A stretch of 43,693 nt of DNA, from NCBI GenBank assembly GCA_029936965.1, contig JAPYRG010000013.1, positions 1 through 43,693 of the forward strand, in the 5' to 3' direction. A model generated the notes under the pieces. It saw only the letters and a list, made by a program, of their open reading frames with translations. It searched no databases and was not told the origin of the DNA. The stretch's first letter is position 1. Each line of letters opens with the position of its first letter. Below are positions 43,458-43,693 of this stretch, piece by piece. The position numbers were made by a program, and so were the translations under genes. The DNA comes from Fidelibacterota bacterium (lineage in GTDB: Bacteria > Fidelibacterota > Marinisomatia > Marinisomatales > TCS55).

Positions 43458-43693
43458 ATTTGATACTCCTTTTTAAGTATATATATATCTTCTATTAATC
43501 GATTCATTTCATGAACGTTTGTACCATTGTAAATCCCGCGAAGTCTTCTTTGTTTATCAACTAAAACAACATTTTCGGTATGTATAAATCCTTCATCGCT
43601 TAAATCAGGCTGATAGGAAATAGCAAAATATCCTTTTCTAGATATTGTATATAAATCTTGTTTGGATCCAGTTAATAAGTGCCATTTCGTTGA
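43454..43693 (-). CDS. SCO1/SenC family protein, C-terminal 79 residues (cut by window edge)
   Basis: The minus-strand frame entering from the right edge encodes KWHLLTGSKQDLYTIS, GFIHTENVVLVD and LRGIYNGT, then a terminal helix and TGA. This matches the C-terminal half of SCO1/SenC thioredoxin-fold proteins; the His in IHTE is the conserved copper-ligand position. The CxxxC copper motif would lie outside the window. These proteins deliver copper to cytochrome oxidase CuA or act in copper homeostasis. Its TGA overlaps the ATG of the YHYH gene (ATGA), so the two are co-translated. Confidence 0.88.
   Translation of the reverse strand, partial: STKWHLLTGSKQDLYTISRKGYFAISYQPDLSDEGFIHTENVVLVDKQRRLRGIYNGTNVHEMNRLIEDIYILKKEYQI

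Overview
The window looks like chromosomal DNA of a low-GC, marine, Gram-negative bacterium of the FCB superphylum, most likely Candidatus Marinimicrobia (SAR406) or a close relative. The reasons are the AT-rich base composition, the many secreted beta-rich proteins ending in a type IX-like sorting domain (motifs such as NYPNPFNP and a final KK-hydrophobic-LLK), a PorV-like barrel protein, a TonB receptor with a carboxypeptidase-regulatory N-domain, and many lipoproteins. No rRNA or marker gene fixes the phylum, so this is inference. Coding density is very high: no stretch over 300 bases lacks a gene. I saw no insertion sequence, phage gene, CRISPR array or origin.

Layout. Bases 1-104 hold tRNA-Arg(TCT). 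Bases 105-8958 (+) hold cell-surface genes: a small secreted protein, a CsgG-like/DUF5683 protein, a cohesin-like lipoprotein, a giant repeat protein with a dockerin-like segment and a sorting domain, a predicted barrel protein, and a secreted protein with its own consensus promoter and a strong terminator. Bases 9023-19972 (+) form a tight six-gene run: TonB-dependent receptor, secreted protein A, PorV-like protein, glycerophosphodiester phosphodiesterase, neutral-ceramidase-family hydrolase, and secreted protein B (paralogue of A).

Bases 20012-26950 (-) form a seven-gene operon, in transcription order: sodium:solute symporter with an unusual inserted domain, small membrane protein, PAP2 phosphatase, alpha/beta esterase, YdjC-like deacetylase lipoprotein, a second ceramidase-family protein and a DUF998 membrane protein. 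Bases 27025-34500 are mostly housekeeping or stress genes in short runs on both strands: quinone oxidoreductase, GNAT, FKBP lipoprotein, PQ-loop protein, YbjQ, metallo-beta-lactamase hydrolase, small envelope proteins, alpha/beta hydrolase, Ste24-like protease, cold-shock protein and a TIM-barrel protein with a Tat-like leader. Bases 34503-38195 (-) encode a 1230-residue MORN-repeat protein with an exact 288-bp super-repeat. Bases 38273-41704 (-) hold a fatty-acid-hydroxylase/sterol-desaturase family protein, a DUF1479 oxygenase and a third ceramidase-family lipoprotein whose real N-terminus lies upstream of the first ordinary start codon. Bases 41796-43693 (-) hold a YHYH/lamin-tail-domain secreted protein and the C-terminus of a SCO1/SenC protein cut by the window edge.

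Working model (inference). The middle of the window concentrates exported hydrolases acting on amide, phosphodiester, phosphate-ester and acyl-ester bonds, next to a TonB receptor and a Na+ symporter. This suggests a locus for scavenging complex lipids or acylated compounds, with large molecules trimmed outside or in the periplasm and small products taken up by the symporter. The substrate cannot be read from the sequence.
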